Positions 22,401 through 33,195 of a stretch of DNA of 64,000 nucleotides are shown here, piece after piece. Position 1 is the stretch's first letter. Each line of letters begins with the position of its first letter. Source of the DNA: Cladorhizidae sp. MBARI D1340-BT2 (taxonomy: Eukaryota > Porifera > Demospongiae > Poecilosclerida > Cladorhizidae); NCBI GenBank assembly GCA_028752905.1, contig JAQNBH010000011.1, positions 33,752,017 to 33,816,016 of the forward strand. Direction: 5' to 3'. The notes below the pieces were generated by a model. That model had not been told where the DNA came from, ran no database searches, and saw only the letters and a list, made by a program, of their open reading frames with translations. The position numbers and the translations under genes are program-made.

Positions 22401-22738
22401 TTGTTCTATCCTGTAATAAAAGGGTTTAAAACGTTTGTTTTTCCTGTTATATAGCCCCTGCTTATCTGAATTTCAGAATCACATATTTTACCACAAAAAT
22501 TGACATAAAAACATCATATTTTGCTGAACAAATGACTTTGTCTACTTATCATTATAAACATTATCATTAATAAACACATGCTAGTTGTTGGTAGAGTGAA
22601 ATAGCGCTAACTGAAAAATGGCAAGAATTTCCTCTAAGATGGACTTGTTTTGTTCATGCTAGATGTCTGACATCTTATGATGTGCATTTGGCTCTTCTGT
22701 CAGAGATGATGTGACATTCAGCAAACCTGGGAATAATC

Positions 22739-23065
22739 TTAGCTATGGGGCATGTGGAGGCTAGCTATGGGGCACGTGGAGGTTAGCTATGGGGCATGTG
22801 GAGGTTAGGGGCATGTGGAGGTTAGCTATGGGGCATGTGGATGTTAACTATGGGGCACGTGGAGGTTAGCTATGGGGAAAGTGGAGGTTAGCTATGGGGC
22901 ACCTGGAGGTTAGCTATGGGGCATGTGGAGGTTAGCTATGGGGCAAGTGGAGGTTAGCTATGGGGCACGTGGAGGTTAGCTATGGGGCACGTGGAGGTTA
23001 GCTATGGGGCATGTGGAGGTTAGCTATGGGGCACGTGGAGGTTAGCTATGGGGCACGTGGAGGTT
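22739..23065. repeat. 22-bp minisatellite carrying E-box-like hexamers, 15 units
   Basis: Paralogue of 2336-2630. Of 15 units, 6 read CACGTG, 6 read CATGTG, and the others read AAAGTG, CACCTG or CAAGTG at the hexamer. One unit is shortened. Confidence 0.92.
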
Positions 23066-23395
23066 ATGAGATTCCGGCATACAATATAATATATTTCCAA
23101 TTGTGATAGACCTGTTGAATAAAACATCATTGCTCTCCATAGATGTGCATTCATGCCAGGGAGTCTATCTCAGCATGGTAATCAGTGGTCATATATATAT
23201 ATTAGGTGACTGTTAGTTAAGTCATGCGGTTATTGAGTGAATTGATATAGAAAAATAAATAAAGTGATCAGAAAAGGAAGAATAATTATAAGGAATGATG
23301 TCAGTTGAAAGATAACTTCAAAGTGAGCACAAGACCTGGAGTATTGCCTTTGATGTGTGTAGCTGCGAGCACAAGGCGTGTAAATGTTGCATGTT

Positions 23396-24015
23396 CTATC
23401 TCCCGGACACGCTGCTAATAAGCTCGCTTCTTAACCCTTTGTAGCACGAGGACATTTGGTCTATTTGGTGGAGCTTATGGGTTAAAGATCCTGACATCGA
23501 AGTAAGTTCTTTCAAAGGAGCCTCCCCAGAAGTGCTGTTTGCTGCTAATGCCCAGTCATGATCCCTCCATCTTGAGAGTTGGCAGTTGAGCCAGACAGTT
23601 CTTAATTCATCAATGGTTGTATAGCTCTGGATCAATGCCCTCATCGTGACAAACCTCTGTGAGAAGGATAACAGTGAGGTCTCAGATTTGGTTGTCATCA
23701 TGGAAGGGAATCCTCCTTTTACACAAGATAGGGCATGCTCAGGTGGGACCTTGCAGGCACAGGCACACCAATAACAGTTGAGGGAGACCATCCATATCTA
23801 AGGGCCACACATCATGAAATGCACTCTTATGCAGAGTGAAGCCATGTTCTCGTAATGGCAAAGCTGTCAGCCTGGTGCAGGATCCAGTTTCTTGGGCCCC
23901 TTCCAATGCCCACTTTTATGTGTCGGTTGTTCAGGAAATTCATCTGCTTTTGATGTCGTGTTTCTCTGTTGTTTTTGTTTGGGAGTGGATGCTTTGGAAT
24001 CCATTTGGTCAGCAA
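23396..24015 (-). pseudogene. Reverse-transcriptase element remnant (C-terminal cysteine-rich region), unit 2
   Basis: The minus strand encodes LPLREHGFTLHKSAFHDVW and, in the next frame, CKVPPEHALSCVKGGFPS followed by about 90 residues to 23396. The motif pair is the one described for 4990-5470 and here is closer to the consensus. Frame changes separate the two motifs, and no RT domain lies upstream (24016-24400 holds only a poly-C-interrupted frame). Empty-site comparison: this copy lacks the TTAA insertion found at 2980-4919. Confidence 0.58.
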
Positions 24016-24020
24016 TAATT

Positions 24021-24056
24021 CCTGATGAAGACTAGAGCATCTAGTCGAAGCGTCGA
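24021..24056 (+). ncRNA. Hammerhead-ribozyme-like motif (degenerate), unit 2
   Basis: Same CTGATGA - GACTAG/CTAGTC stem - GAAGC - GTC arrangement as at 5497-5532, without any base change in the core or stem. Confidence 0.35.
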
Positions 24057-24409
24057 GTGAATAAAAATTGATGCTGATTATTGAGAAGGTGATTTTAATG
24101 TTATTATGTCAACTGAGAGTTCATTGAGAACAGTAACATATCTGTAATTCTGGTCTTGTGATAGGATCGCATTTGATAGAGCCTTGGTAATCTCAAGGGA
24201 GGCTGAGAACTCATCATCCATATTGGAGGATGGTATGCCAATCCCAAGTCTCCCCCCCCCCCCCTCCCCCTCCCCATTCCAGCTAGCAATGCAAACAGGC
24301 CACATTACAAATTATTTGGAGGTGTCCTGACAGTCAAGGCTGGAATGAGTTCAGAGCTCAAGATGTCATCCAAAAGTTGAATGTGTGTCCAATCTTTGGT
24401 ATGGTTTGA

Positions 24410-24869
24410 CACATCTGAGAGCCAAAATAAACCCATCTGGTTCCACCTTACATGTCCACCTCACATGGTCAACACCTCTTCTGCCCAGACCCAATAATAA
24501 CTCGTCATGAAAAGTGTGTGGCTGCTTGAATTAAAAATACCAACACACTTGGAAACTCTCTCATAAGCCAGAACTAGGAAACAAGAGAAAGAAACCATCT
24601 GACATCATACATTGAGAAAAAGATATGCAGAATATCATGAAACAAAATAGAAGTTGGGCCCTTCAACATTTCCTGAGAGAATCAGATCAGCCGCGCACTC
24701 CTGATCATGGTATAATTAAGCACCCTTGATAACCTTCACTGCTTCCCAAAATGAGATGGGATGCACTTCGTGCCTTGCATGCAAAGTATTTAATATCACA
24801 GACATGTTTGTCGGGATTTTGAAAATTGTGCAGTATATAGCTTAGCTTTGGAAAATTTTGTTTGCTTTA
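24410..24869. other. Unannotated stretch between block A and the fold-back element
   Basis: No gene, repeat or motif recognised. In unit 1 this is where the Ty3/gypsy element begins. Confidence 0.4.
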
Positions 24870-26290
24870 AGTCAAACCACAAAAAACATGCCACGAAGTA
24901 AAAACCGTCATAACTTTTAGGTTTCTAGGGCTACAAATATAATTTTTGTGTCAAAAGATAGCCCTTTCTGTGTGCTTTCAAGTGATATGTATAATAATAT
25001 ATTTACAGGTATTTTTCTATCTAGATACCTGCAGCCATCAGACCTCCTCATAATCACCATTCACAGCTTCCCATCTTGGATATTGGACAAATGACTTCAA
25101 ATTTGTTGTTTGTTTAGATAATGCATTACTCTTTGTTATCAATGATCAGAATAATTATAAAAAATATATATTCCCACTGTTTGCTAGGTTCATATAGATG
25201 CCACGCCCACTAAGCAAAATAACTTTTTATTATTATAAATTAAACAAAAATTGATCATTGAACACAAAGAGCAAAGAAAGAGCTTCAAAATGATATACAA
25301 GGTTTGGGCAAAAATATTTTTTTTACCTAGTTATGCTGTGAATGGCGATTGGAAACCAGAATTTGTTACAGCCTTCTAAAGGGGGACGAGGGTATTTTTA
25401 GCTTTTTTTAAATATTACTTGTGGTTACAACTTTAGAGCTCCGTAGATTCTGAAAGCTTCAATGTATGGACTTGATATATAGCTCAAAAGATAGGTTTCT
25501 CTGTGTGCTCTATTTTGATACTAAAATATGTTTCATAGGTTTAACTATAGGCAATTTACTAGACCCTAAAGTGGAGGGACCTCAAAAACCTGCATCCCAA
25601 AGTCCCCAACCAGAATAACTCCAGATTGCTAAGTGCCAAAAAAAATGAAATTGGTACGAGTGGCTAGAGGAAGCCCTAGAGCATGCAATGACCTTTTTCA
25701 TTAGGCGTTAAAAATTTATTACCTGGTCAAGCGCGCGGGTAGGAAATTGAGGGCGTTGATCAATTTTCCCTCAATTTTCCACCCGCGCGCTTGACCAGGT
25801 AATACATTTTTAACGCCTAATCATTGCATGCTAGGGCTTCCTCTAGCCACTCGTACCAATTTCATTTTTTTGCACTTAGGGACTTTGGGATACAGGTTTT
25901 TGAGATCCCTCCACTTTAGGGTCTAGTAACTTGCCTATAGTTATACCTATGAAACATATTTTAGTATCAAAAGAGAGCACACAGAGAGACCTATCTTTTG
26001 AGCTATATATCAAGTCCATACCATGAAGTTTGCAGAATCTACGGAGCTCTAAAGTTGTAACCCCAAGTTAAAATAAAAAATACCATTGAAACTCACCCTC
26101 CACGGACAGTCTTCTTTCCCAAGAATTGAATGGAGGTGTATGTACAAAAGTCACTATAAGTCCAGAATGGAGCATCCAAATCTTCTCAAATTTAGAATGC
26201 AGCATCTTACAGGTCCTGGCAACATATTTATGGGAAGGGGGGGAAAAACCCAAAAACAAAAACAAAAAACATTTTTGGACCTGGGCTTCT
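24870..26290. mobile_element. Fold-back element, unit 2 copy
   Basis: Starts near TCAAACCACAAAAAACATGC and shares the whole stretch with 57232-58610. It contains a long inverted repeat, about 25405-25757 against about 25766-26080, centred on GGCGTTGATCAATTTTCC; the inner arms include CTGGTCAAGCGCGCGGGT and its complement. No open frame of note. A non-autonomous fold-back transposon or two head-to-head copies. Confidence 0.7.
25405..26080. repeat. Long inverted repeat (arms about 320-350 bp, spacer under 15 bp)
   Basis: Reading outward from about 25760, both arms pass through CCTGGTCAAGCGCGCGGG, TTAACGCCTAAT, CTTCCTCTAGCCACTCGTAC, TTGAGCTATATATCAAGTCC and AACTTTAGAGCTCCGTAGAT in complementary order. 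The left arm has a small extra segment (CAGAATAACTCCAGATTGC). Confidence 0.88.
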
Positions 26291-26299
26291 TAATAATGG

Positions 26300-27786
26300 A
26301 ATTGCATAATGGAATTGCATTTGATTTATGTTACATGGCTCGGGAGATGCTAATTAGAAAATTCTGGTGCATTCTTTCAAGTATCACACACACTACCTGA
26401 GATCCCCCTAAGCTGGGTGGGGCAGGCTATATGCTAGCCAAGTCATAGTCAGCCACCCACCGGGCCTCCAACACCCGACTGAGCAATTGAGTTTTCACCA
26501 TGCATGGCTCACTTCAGGCAACAGGAGCACCTCTAGAAGCTGAGGAGTCACCAAGAAACACAGCGGTCGGTGCAGGATCGCCTCGAGGAGAGCTGCTGTA
26601 CAACTTGAACTTCCTGCTGATCGTGCTTGTTAAGTGATGCTGTACTGACTGCTGTAGGTGTTCTGACCGACCGCTGGATGTTCACACAAAGTTCGACAAC
26701 CGCTTCAATCTCGGCTGGTCTGGTTGGTGCAGGATTGCCTACAGTAGTCGGTACAAGGTCGCCAGGCATTTGGTTTCAGACTCGTGAACCAAAAATTGTG
26801 GTTATAGGCTGCGTCTCTATTCTAGTATGCAGTGATATATTTTGGCCCGTTGGTTCACTTCCCGATGCTGCTATTGCAGTATATAGTGCAAGACAGACAA
26901 GACAATATTCCAGTTTCCATCTCATTCGTCTGTCGTACTTTTATCCATGAGGGAGAATGCAGGTGAGGAAGAGACACTGGCAACCATTGGTACTCTCAAG
27001 CCAGATACTCTTTACATGTGCATTCACACAGGAGATTAGGCTGTTCAAATGCCACACAGCCTGTTCCTGGCATATGTATATATGTACACTTCATCAGAAT
27101 GTCATGCATCTTATATGGACACAAGATGCTTCACGCATTTTATTTGCGTGATCAAGTGCCAGGAAAAATCATGGCAAAACAGAACAGAAGGTTCTAGAGG
27201 AGGACTTACCCAGTTCTCTCTTCCTATGTAGTATGCATAGCTCAGTTCTCTCTTCCTATGTAGTATGCATAGCTGCACGCCAGTCTGGTTTGCAAGATTA
27301 CAATCGGTGCCCACAACATGGCCAGTTCTAACTGCGTTTTACTTCCTTAGCAAGCTACAGGCTTGGGTTAGAATCCATACAGTGTCCATACATTTTTGAA
27401 AATTGGTGAGGGGACCAAATATCACGTGACTGGTTGTGGACATGATAGGATATTTGTATGTAAAAGGGTTGCTTGTGATGGCTTATGTTAATGTTGTATC
27501 AATTGGAACTATGCTACACACAAAACCATCAACACACCATGATTGGGGTACATCCAAGAATAAAGAAAAGTAATTTGCCAGACCCCGAGGTTAAGTGTTG
27601 CTTGCGGAGGACTATTTATCCTGACATTGTCTGCGTGTATATCGACTTATCATTTCCCCCCCTCCTTTTAATGTCAAGGAAAGCATGCCATAAGGACTGT
27701 GCCAACTAGCTGGAGAGCTAATAGCAAAGGTGGCTCAGAACATAAAGCAGTGTCTATGATAATAACATGAGAGGAGAAACACACTA
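26300..27786. other. Block B of unit 2, no gene recognised
   Basis: Homologous to 12862-14740. The first 50 bp (ACATGGCTCGGGAGATGC...) are the reverse complement of the corresponding bases in unit 1 (12862-12915). Contains a short duplication of CTCAGTTCTCTCTTCCTATG at 27210-27270, which is tripled in unit 3. Short frames only. Confidence 0.6.
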
Positions 27787-28460
27787 TATATGTTCCATCC
27801 AATCTATGAATCTGCCCAATCTATAGACTGTGCAGCACAATCTATGAATTCATAGATTGGATGCCAATCTATATGCTGCACAATCTATGAATGCCAATCT
27901 ATTGCCTGCCAATCAATAGACTTCAAAACATGGTAGCATATTAACACTCTTTGCAACAGATTCATAGATTGGATGGAACATATCGACCAGTACTTATTAT
28001 CGACTAGTTATACTGAGTGAGTGTGCAAGCCAAATATCCAAACCCACCAACACAATATGGGATAGTCGATGGGAATTTACGAAGCCCGCGCTACTCCCAC
28101 GAAAAGAGAAGAAAGGAGAAGAGCTGTTTGTGAGGCAAGTTTCTCTACATTTGGGGACTATAGCAGTTGTGCGAGTGTTCGTGGGTATTACCAACTGTGC
28201 ATTATATCTTTTTTGACAGAACAATATTCTTCTATCTTTTTTTGCTCAAGCTAAACTTGCCATGTCACTTAGTTCTTTATCTGCCAAGTCCATGTGGAAC
28301 TTTTTCTCAGTACATATATGTATCACTTTTTTCTACATCTGATCATTACACTCTCAGTTGCAATCATCACTTTCTCTGTTTCAAAGGGTGTTAATATGCT
28401 ACCATGTTTTGAAGTGTATTGTCATAAATTGGCATTCATAGATAGATTGGATGGAACATA
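27787..28460. mobile_element. TIR element (MITE-like), unit 2 copy
   Basis: Begins TATGTTCCATCCAATC and ends GATTGGATGGAACATA. Unit 1 has no such sequence between CACACTAT and TACATCGAGAC (14738-14752), so it is an insertion, probably at TA. A further inverted copy of the end lies inside at about 27957-27981. No transposase frame. Confidence 0.82.
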
Positions 28461-29520
28461 ATTATACATCGAGACTTTTACACTACTAGATATATTCATA
28501 GAGAGAGTGTTTTTTTTAAACGCTCTAGGAAGCTAACCTGGCTACAATCTCATGGGTTGAGTTCCACAAAGGAATTGCACTACCATTACTCAGATAGTTT
28601 TCTCGATGTCAAGCTCTTGTATACACCATATAGTGGGAAGTTTTTTTAGGAGTTTAATATTCAAGTTAAAAAATCGAATCCATTAATTCGCATGACCAAC
28701 AGTAGCAGAGCATTGTGTGGCTTCCTCTCACAACCCATAGGTATCTAACCCCCTCCCTCCAAATTCCTCTGTTAGTCACCCTGGAAATACTTACATACTA
28801 TAGACAGGGTTTCATTTAGAAAATTGTCCAAGGGGGGGCAACTGGAGGAATCTGGATATTAAGGGGGGGCCTGATGTCAAGCACTTATCAACATCAATAA
28901 GAATTTTAATAATACAATTTCCAAAGGGGGAGGGAAGGGGGGAAAGGTTCCAAGAGGATACAGCCGCCCCCCTCCTAAATGAAACCCTGACAGTATATAA
29001 GAGCTCTTTGTTAATCAAGAAGTCCAACCAACAGAAAATAGTTTCCATCCCCTGCAATGAATGAGTGGGCATAGGCTACCATGTTGTTTCTGGGGTTTTG
29101 TAATTTTATGTCTCTAAGTAAAGAGCATCCTGTCATCCAATAATAACATGTTATTTATCACTTAATAAAAAAATATATATATAGTGTCTGTCTGTGTTAT
29201 AGACTCGGCCACCATTGGGCCTACCCACACATGTCTGTGTGTGTGTTATAGACTCAGCCACCATTGGGCCTACCCACACATGTCACATAATTGGAAACCT
29301 CTTGACACCGAAAAGGTTTGGGGACTTTCGGCCTTGCCATGGTCTTCAGCTTTACAATAGTCGTAACAGCCAGACTGGACAGGTACAGGATCAGCACTGA
29401 AGTGAATGTTATAGGGTTGATTTAATAAGGGAAAGGTCACCTCAAAATGCCTTCTGGAGCCAACATCCAATTATTCAATTACAACATTGCAGAATGATAC
29501 CGACAGTATCCTAACTGAAT
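28461..29520. other. Remainder of block B and start of block C, unit 2
   Basis: Contains a single copy of the 236-bp segment (28485-28690), G-rich runs, two copies of the 47-bp ACTCGGCCACCATTGGGCC repeat (29188-29290) and the beginning of the C block, up to the insertion site GAAT at 29520. No gene recognised. Confidence 0.6.
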
Positions 29521-29526
29521 CAATGT

Positions 29527-29600
29527 AGTCAGGCAGCAGGAGGGCCAAATTTGGCTGAACCTTGCAATAGGGTACAACCAAAATGTTTTTACAGTTTTTA
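29527..29600. repeat. Left terminal inverted repeat of the Academ-like element
   Basis: Starts AGTCAGGCAGCAGG and includes ACCTTGCAATAGGGTACAAC and AAAATGTTTTTACAG. It aligns with the complement of 34281-34345 with a 6-bp and a 2-bp gap. Confidence 0.8.
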
Positions 29601-30025
29601 GACCTTTAAGGTGTACTGAATCAGAAAATGCATGATGACACCCTGTCATCATTGAGCATTTTCCCCTACAGCTCTTTAAAGGGAAGGCTTTACCCGAATA
29701 ATATTACTAGGTTCGGAAATGGGTGTGGTTTACTTTAAACTTCCATAACATCCACATGCTTCATAGGAAATACTTAATATTGTATTTAAAATGTTTCCCT
29801 TGCTTTATGCTCTCTTTTGACACTAAAATTATAGGTATAGGCATAACCATGTCTGAGTTACAGGCACCCAAAGTCCACCCAAAATTCAAAATTCAAGTCC
29901 ATAATCATGTAATCTCTTACATGATTATGGACTAACAGCCACATATGATGAAATACGCAGGTTCAGAACTTCAGCAGCAATATATACAGGAAACCAGCCA
30001 TACACAGTAAGAGGTCTGAAAAAAT

Positions 30026-30283
30026 ATGGTGGATCTTGGATATATAGACAATTATGACTTTATCTTAACACCAAATGGCTGCAGAGAAACTCATGCCTTA
30101 GTGATAGAATTGACACAGCAGCCTCCTGATTATGAAAATGAAGATCAAAATGAAATGCAATATCCAGTGATACCCAGAATCAGCAGGTCTCAGATGGCAA
30201 AGACAAAACTCAGTGAAATATCTCCAATTCCTTTCATTGGAACACTATATACCAGGGCCCTAAAAATCCAACTCCACCAGTGA
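30026..30283 (+). pseudogene. N-terminal piece of the Academ-like protein
   Basis: 85 codons starting MVDLGYIDNYDFIL and ending at a TGA. It is in the same frame as the next open stretch (30290), separated from it by that single stop codon, so the two were one protein. It carries RETHALVIELTQ and LSEISPIPFIGTLYTRALK, segments I associate with large proteins of unknown function expanded in invertebrate genomes. No zinc finger or helicase lies upstream; 29600-30025 has no frame, so the original N-terminus is probably missing. Confidence 0.6.
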
Positions 30284-30289
30284 TTCATC

Positions 30290-31423
30290 ATGATGGAATT
30301 CCCCTATCATGAGGTAGTTAAAAGAATGCAAGATGTATCACAAGCACTAAAAGCTGACTGTGAATGGCTCACACAGATTGTTACTTCTGAGCATGATGTA
30401 GAAAATCTGCCAGCTGAGTGGTCTGGTTACATGAACCACCTTGCAAGAGAAAAAGGGCATGTATCTAAAGCCACAAAATACATCTATGGACCTCTCATAG
30501 ATGCTCCACCTAGCCATCCAGATATGGTACTCACAAGTATTCTGTACATTGAAGAGTTCATGAAGGCTCATGGTCAGAGATATATTCACTTAGTGGCTGA
30601 TCTACAGCTCTATAAAGTAGCAATTCAGATAAAGTGGTCTAACCCAACAAGATGGAAAAACCTCATTGTCAGACCAGGAGGCATGCACACACTAATGTCA
30701 TTCCTGCGATGTATAGGGAAGCTAATGAAGATCTCTGGCCTTGAAGAAATATTGAACGCTGCTTATAAAGGTGTGAGCAGCATGCTCAGTGGAAAAGCCT
30801 GGCCAAAGGCAATGAGAGGTCTCCGAATGGTTGTCACTGGGCTTCTGCAAGATTGTATCCTCAGAGGAAAAACTACCTATGAGGCCATAGAGGAAGAGCT
30901 TGGGTCTGTTAGGTCATCAAAAACAGGCCACCTTTGGATAGACTGCCTCATCTATCCAGTTGCATTGGCACACATGTTTGTCAGAGCAGAGCGAGAAGGC
31001 ACTTATGTGCTGCATATATATTGTCTTACCAAAATGGTGCCATATTTCTTTGCTGCTGGTCATTGGAACTATGCCAGATACATAACTTGGCACCTAATGG
31101 AGTTCCAGGCACAGCTGGATGAGGAGGCACTTGTAGTCTTCTACATGGGTCATCATGTTTGTCGGCACAGCAGTGGAAGTTGGAATGCTGTATTCTCAGA
31201 TCAGTTTGGTGAACAGACATACATTCGTCATGGCAAAGCAAAGGGTGGTCTTGTTGGACTGACACTATCTCCAGATCAGGTTGCAGGATGGATTCTCTCC
31301 TACCAAGAATCCTACCATGTCTGTAATACAGTTTCACAGGTGATGGATGAAATGTTTTATGATCATGATGAAAGTGAGTATGATGCTAAGACAAACATAC
31401 ACAAAGAGGGAGGAAGAGAATGA
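30290..31423 (+). CDS. Academ-like element protein, middle part
   Basis: 377 codons in the same frame as both neighbours. It includes PPSHPDMVLTSILYIEEFMK, HLVADLQLYKVAIQI, RWKNLIVRPGGMHTLMSFL and GLTLSPDQVAGWILS, a pattern shared by a family of large uncharacterised invertebrate proteins with a C-terminal XPG-like domain. No catalytic motif of a known transposase (DDE/D) can be named in it. It ends at a TGA directly followed by an ATG, so it is best seen as one gene interrupted by stops rather than an operon. Confidence 0.6.
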   Translation: MMEFPYHEVVKRMQDVSQALKADCEWLTQIVTSEHDVENLPAEWSGYMNHLAREKGHVSKATKYIYGPLIDAPPSHPDMVLTSILYIEEFMKAHGQRYIHLVADLQLYKVAIQIKWSNPTRWKNLIVRPGGMHTLMSFLRCIGKLMKISGLEEILNAAYKGVSSMLSGKAWPKAMRGLRMVVTGLLQDCILRGKTTYEAIEEELGSVRSSKTGHLWIDCLIYPVALAHMFVRAEREGTYVLHIYCLTKMVPYFFAAGHWNYARYITWHLMEFQAQLDEEALVVFYMGHHVCRHSSGSWNAVFSDQFGEQTYIRHGKAKGGLVGLTLSPDQVAGWILSYQESYHVCNTVSQVMDEMFYDHDESEYDAKTNIHKEGGRE

Positions 31424-32608
31424 ATGAAGGCAGACAAAGCAGACAGGAAGAAAATCCAACAGGAACTAGCAAAGTATCCTCACCCACTGCAGCAGACAAA
31501 TGCAGGTGCCCTCTTTAACATTGTCAATGGGAACATTGCTGATGATGACAAGGTAAATGTTCATGATGCACTAGCAATCGGGGAATGTATGGCAGCAGAA
31601 TTCAGAGGAACCCTACCTGGAGGTTTCTATAAATCTATCCACTCTAAGGTTGTCACCATGGAGTCTATGAAGAAGGGAACAAAGATAGGGGACCAAACTA
31701 TCTATGACATGGAATTATTATATGGGAGATTGCTAGTTATATCACAAATGAGAGACATTACCCTGGAGAGTATCCTGAGCTATGAGCTTGCACCAGTTCA
31801 ACCTGCCATCTTTGATGACTATGGGTATCTCAGGAAGAGCAGCAAATCCCAGTTGCTGCATAAACTTGCAGTATGGTGCAAGGACATCAGTGAGCCAGAG
31901 GTGAATGTAGTGGATGGGAATGAAATGTTGTTCCAAATTACTTGGCCCAAAGTAGGAACAGTCAAGAATCTCCAGAAGAACTTCCTTAGAGCAGTGGAAA
32001 GGAGCCATGATGTAATAGTCGTCTTTGACAGATATGTGGAGGGATCTATCAAATTGCATGAGCGTATGAGGAGAACAGGAGCGACTGTTTGCCCATCACT
32101 GACACTCACATTGGAGACAGCTCTACCTGCTAGGGACTCAATCATGAAAAGTGCCCACAAGAAGAAGGAATTGATAAAGTTGTTCTGTACTGAAAATGAA
32201 TGCCCCAATGTGAACATGGTGGGAGAAATCAACCCAGTGTCCCAACATGAGGAAGCTGACTGCAACATCATCGGCTATGTGAAGTTCCTCATCACTAGCC
32301 TAAAGAGGACACATGTGCAAGTAGTGTCAGATGACACAGATATATTTTTATTATTGGTGTTCTTCTGTTGGAAGTGGCAAGCCACTGCACAAATGACCAT
32401 GAAAAAATCAAATGGCAAAGTAATCGACATCAATGCAACTGCAAAGCAGCTTGGCAACAAGTGCTGTCAGCTGTTAGCCATACATGCCCTCACGGGATGT
32501 GATACTGTGAGTTACTTGTTTGGCAAAGGTAAAGTATCTGCTGTGTCGATCATGATGAAGCATGAGTTCAACTGGAGGTCCTTGGGGAACAGAATTCAAT
32601 ATTTCTGA
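31424..32608 (+). CDS. Academ-like element protein, XPG/FEN1-like nuclease part
   Basis: 394 codons. The second half shows three acidic motifs in FEN1/XPG order: EEADCNII near 32250 (compare the EAEA motif), VVSDDTDIFLLL near 32320-32350 (compare S-x-D-x-D) and HALTGCDTVSYLFGKGK near 32483-32535 (compare GCDY...GIG, followed by a helix-hairpin-helix). Upstream, VFDRYVEGSIKLHERMRR fits the beginning of the nuclease fold. A predicted structure-specific nuclease would cut flaps or branched DNA during excision or repair; activity is inferred. The frame ends at 32608, where the rest continues in another frame from about 32562. Confidence 0.68.
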   Translation: MKADKADRKKIQQELAKYPHPLQQTNAGALFNIVNGNIADDDKVNVHDALAIGECMAAEFRGTLPGGFYKSIHSKVVTMESMKKGTKIGDQTIYDMELLYGRLLVISQMRDITLESILSYELAPVQPAIFDDYGYLRKSSKSQLLHKLAVWCKDISEPEVNVVDGNEMLFQITWPKVGTVKNLQKNFLRAVERSHDVIVVFDRYVEGSIKLHERMRRTGATVCPSLTLTLETALPARDSIMKSAHKKKELIKLFCTENECPNVNMVGEINPVSQHEEADCNIIGYVKFLITSLKRTHVQVVSDDTDIFLLLVFFCWKWQATAQMTMKKSNGKVIDINATAKQLGNKCCQLLAIHALTGCDTVSYLFGKGKVSAVSIMMKHEFNWRSLGNRIQYF

Positions 32609-33101
32609 TGCCATAAAAGCTGGGTGCAGGTTTGTTAGTCTCCTCTACAAGGATAAGCAACATGAAAATGCAATGAACAAGCTGCGTCATACCATTTTCA
32701 TCAGTAGGAAAGATACACCAAAGATCAAGTGCCTACCACCTACTGATCCAGCATTGCATGAACATATTAAGAGAGCCCACCTGCAAGTTATGCTATGGAA
32801 AGCAGCTGACCAGATGCTGCCACCTGATGTGAATATCTGTGAATTTGGATGGGATATTGTACAAGGTATTCCCTCCCCATCTACTGGTGTTTCCGAGGTT
32901 GCCCCAACAGAGCTTATGAAAGTTGTAGCCTGTGGCTGTGTTGCCCAAAATGCCTGCTCCAGGAATAGCTGCTCATGTAAGAAAGCAAGTCTGTCCTGCA
33001 CATCATTCTGTAAGTGTATGGACCAGGACAGTTGCAACAATCCATATACTAAACATGATAGGAGTGACTCTGATGGAGGAATTGATGAAACTGAACAATA
33101 A
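32562..33101 (+). CDS. Academ-like element protein, C-terminal CXC-type zinc cluster
   Basis: The first codons overlap the preceding frame; homology-like text starts at FNISDAIKAG and continues through LRHTIFISRK and HIKRAHLQVMLWKAADQ. The C-terminus is cysteine-rich: CGCVAQNACSRNSCSCK, then LSCTSFCKCM and SC, nine cysteines in about 38 residues, like tesmin/TSO1-type CXC DNA-binding domains and the eight-cysteine clusters reported in some transposon proteins. A one-base frameshift near 32580 separates it from the nuclease. TAA at 33099-33101. Confidence 0.65.
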   Translation: MSSTGGPWGTEFNISDAIKAGCRFVSLLYKDKQHENAMNKLRHTIFISRKDTPKIKCLPPTDPALHEHIKRAHLQVMLWKAADQMLPPDVNICEFGWDIVQGIPSPSTGVSEVAPTELMKVVACGCVAQNACSRNSCSCKKASLSCTSFCKCMDQDSCNNPYTKHDRSDSDGGIDETEQ

Positions 33102-33195
33102 AAGTTCACATTAATGTTTTATTTTAATCATGATTTGTTTACTAACCAAGGACCTCCATGATATCGCCTTCCAAGGGGAGTAAAAGATACAGAGG

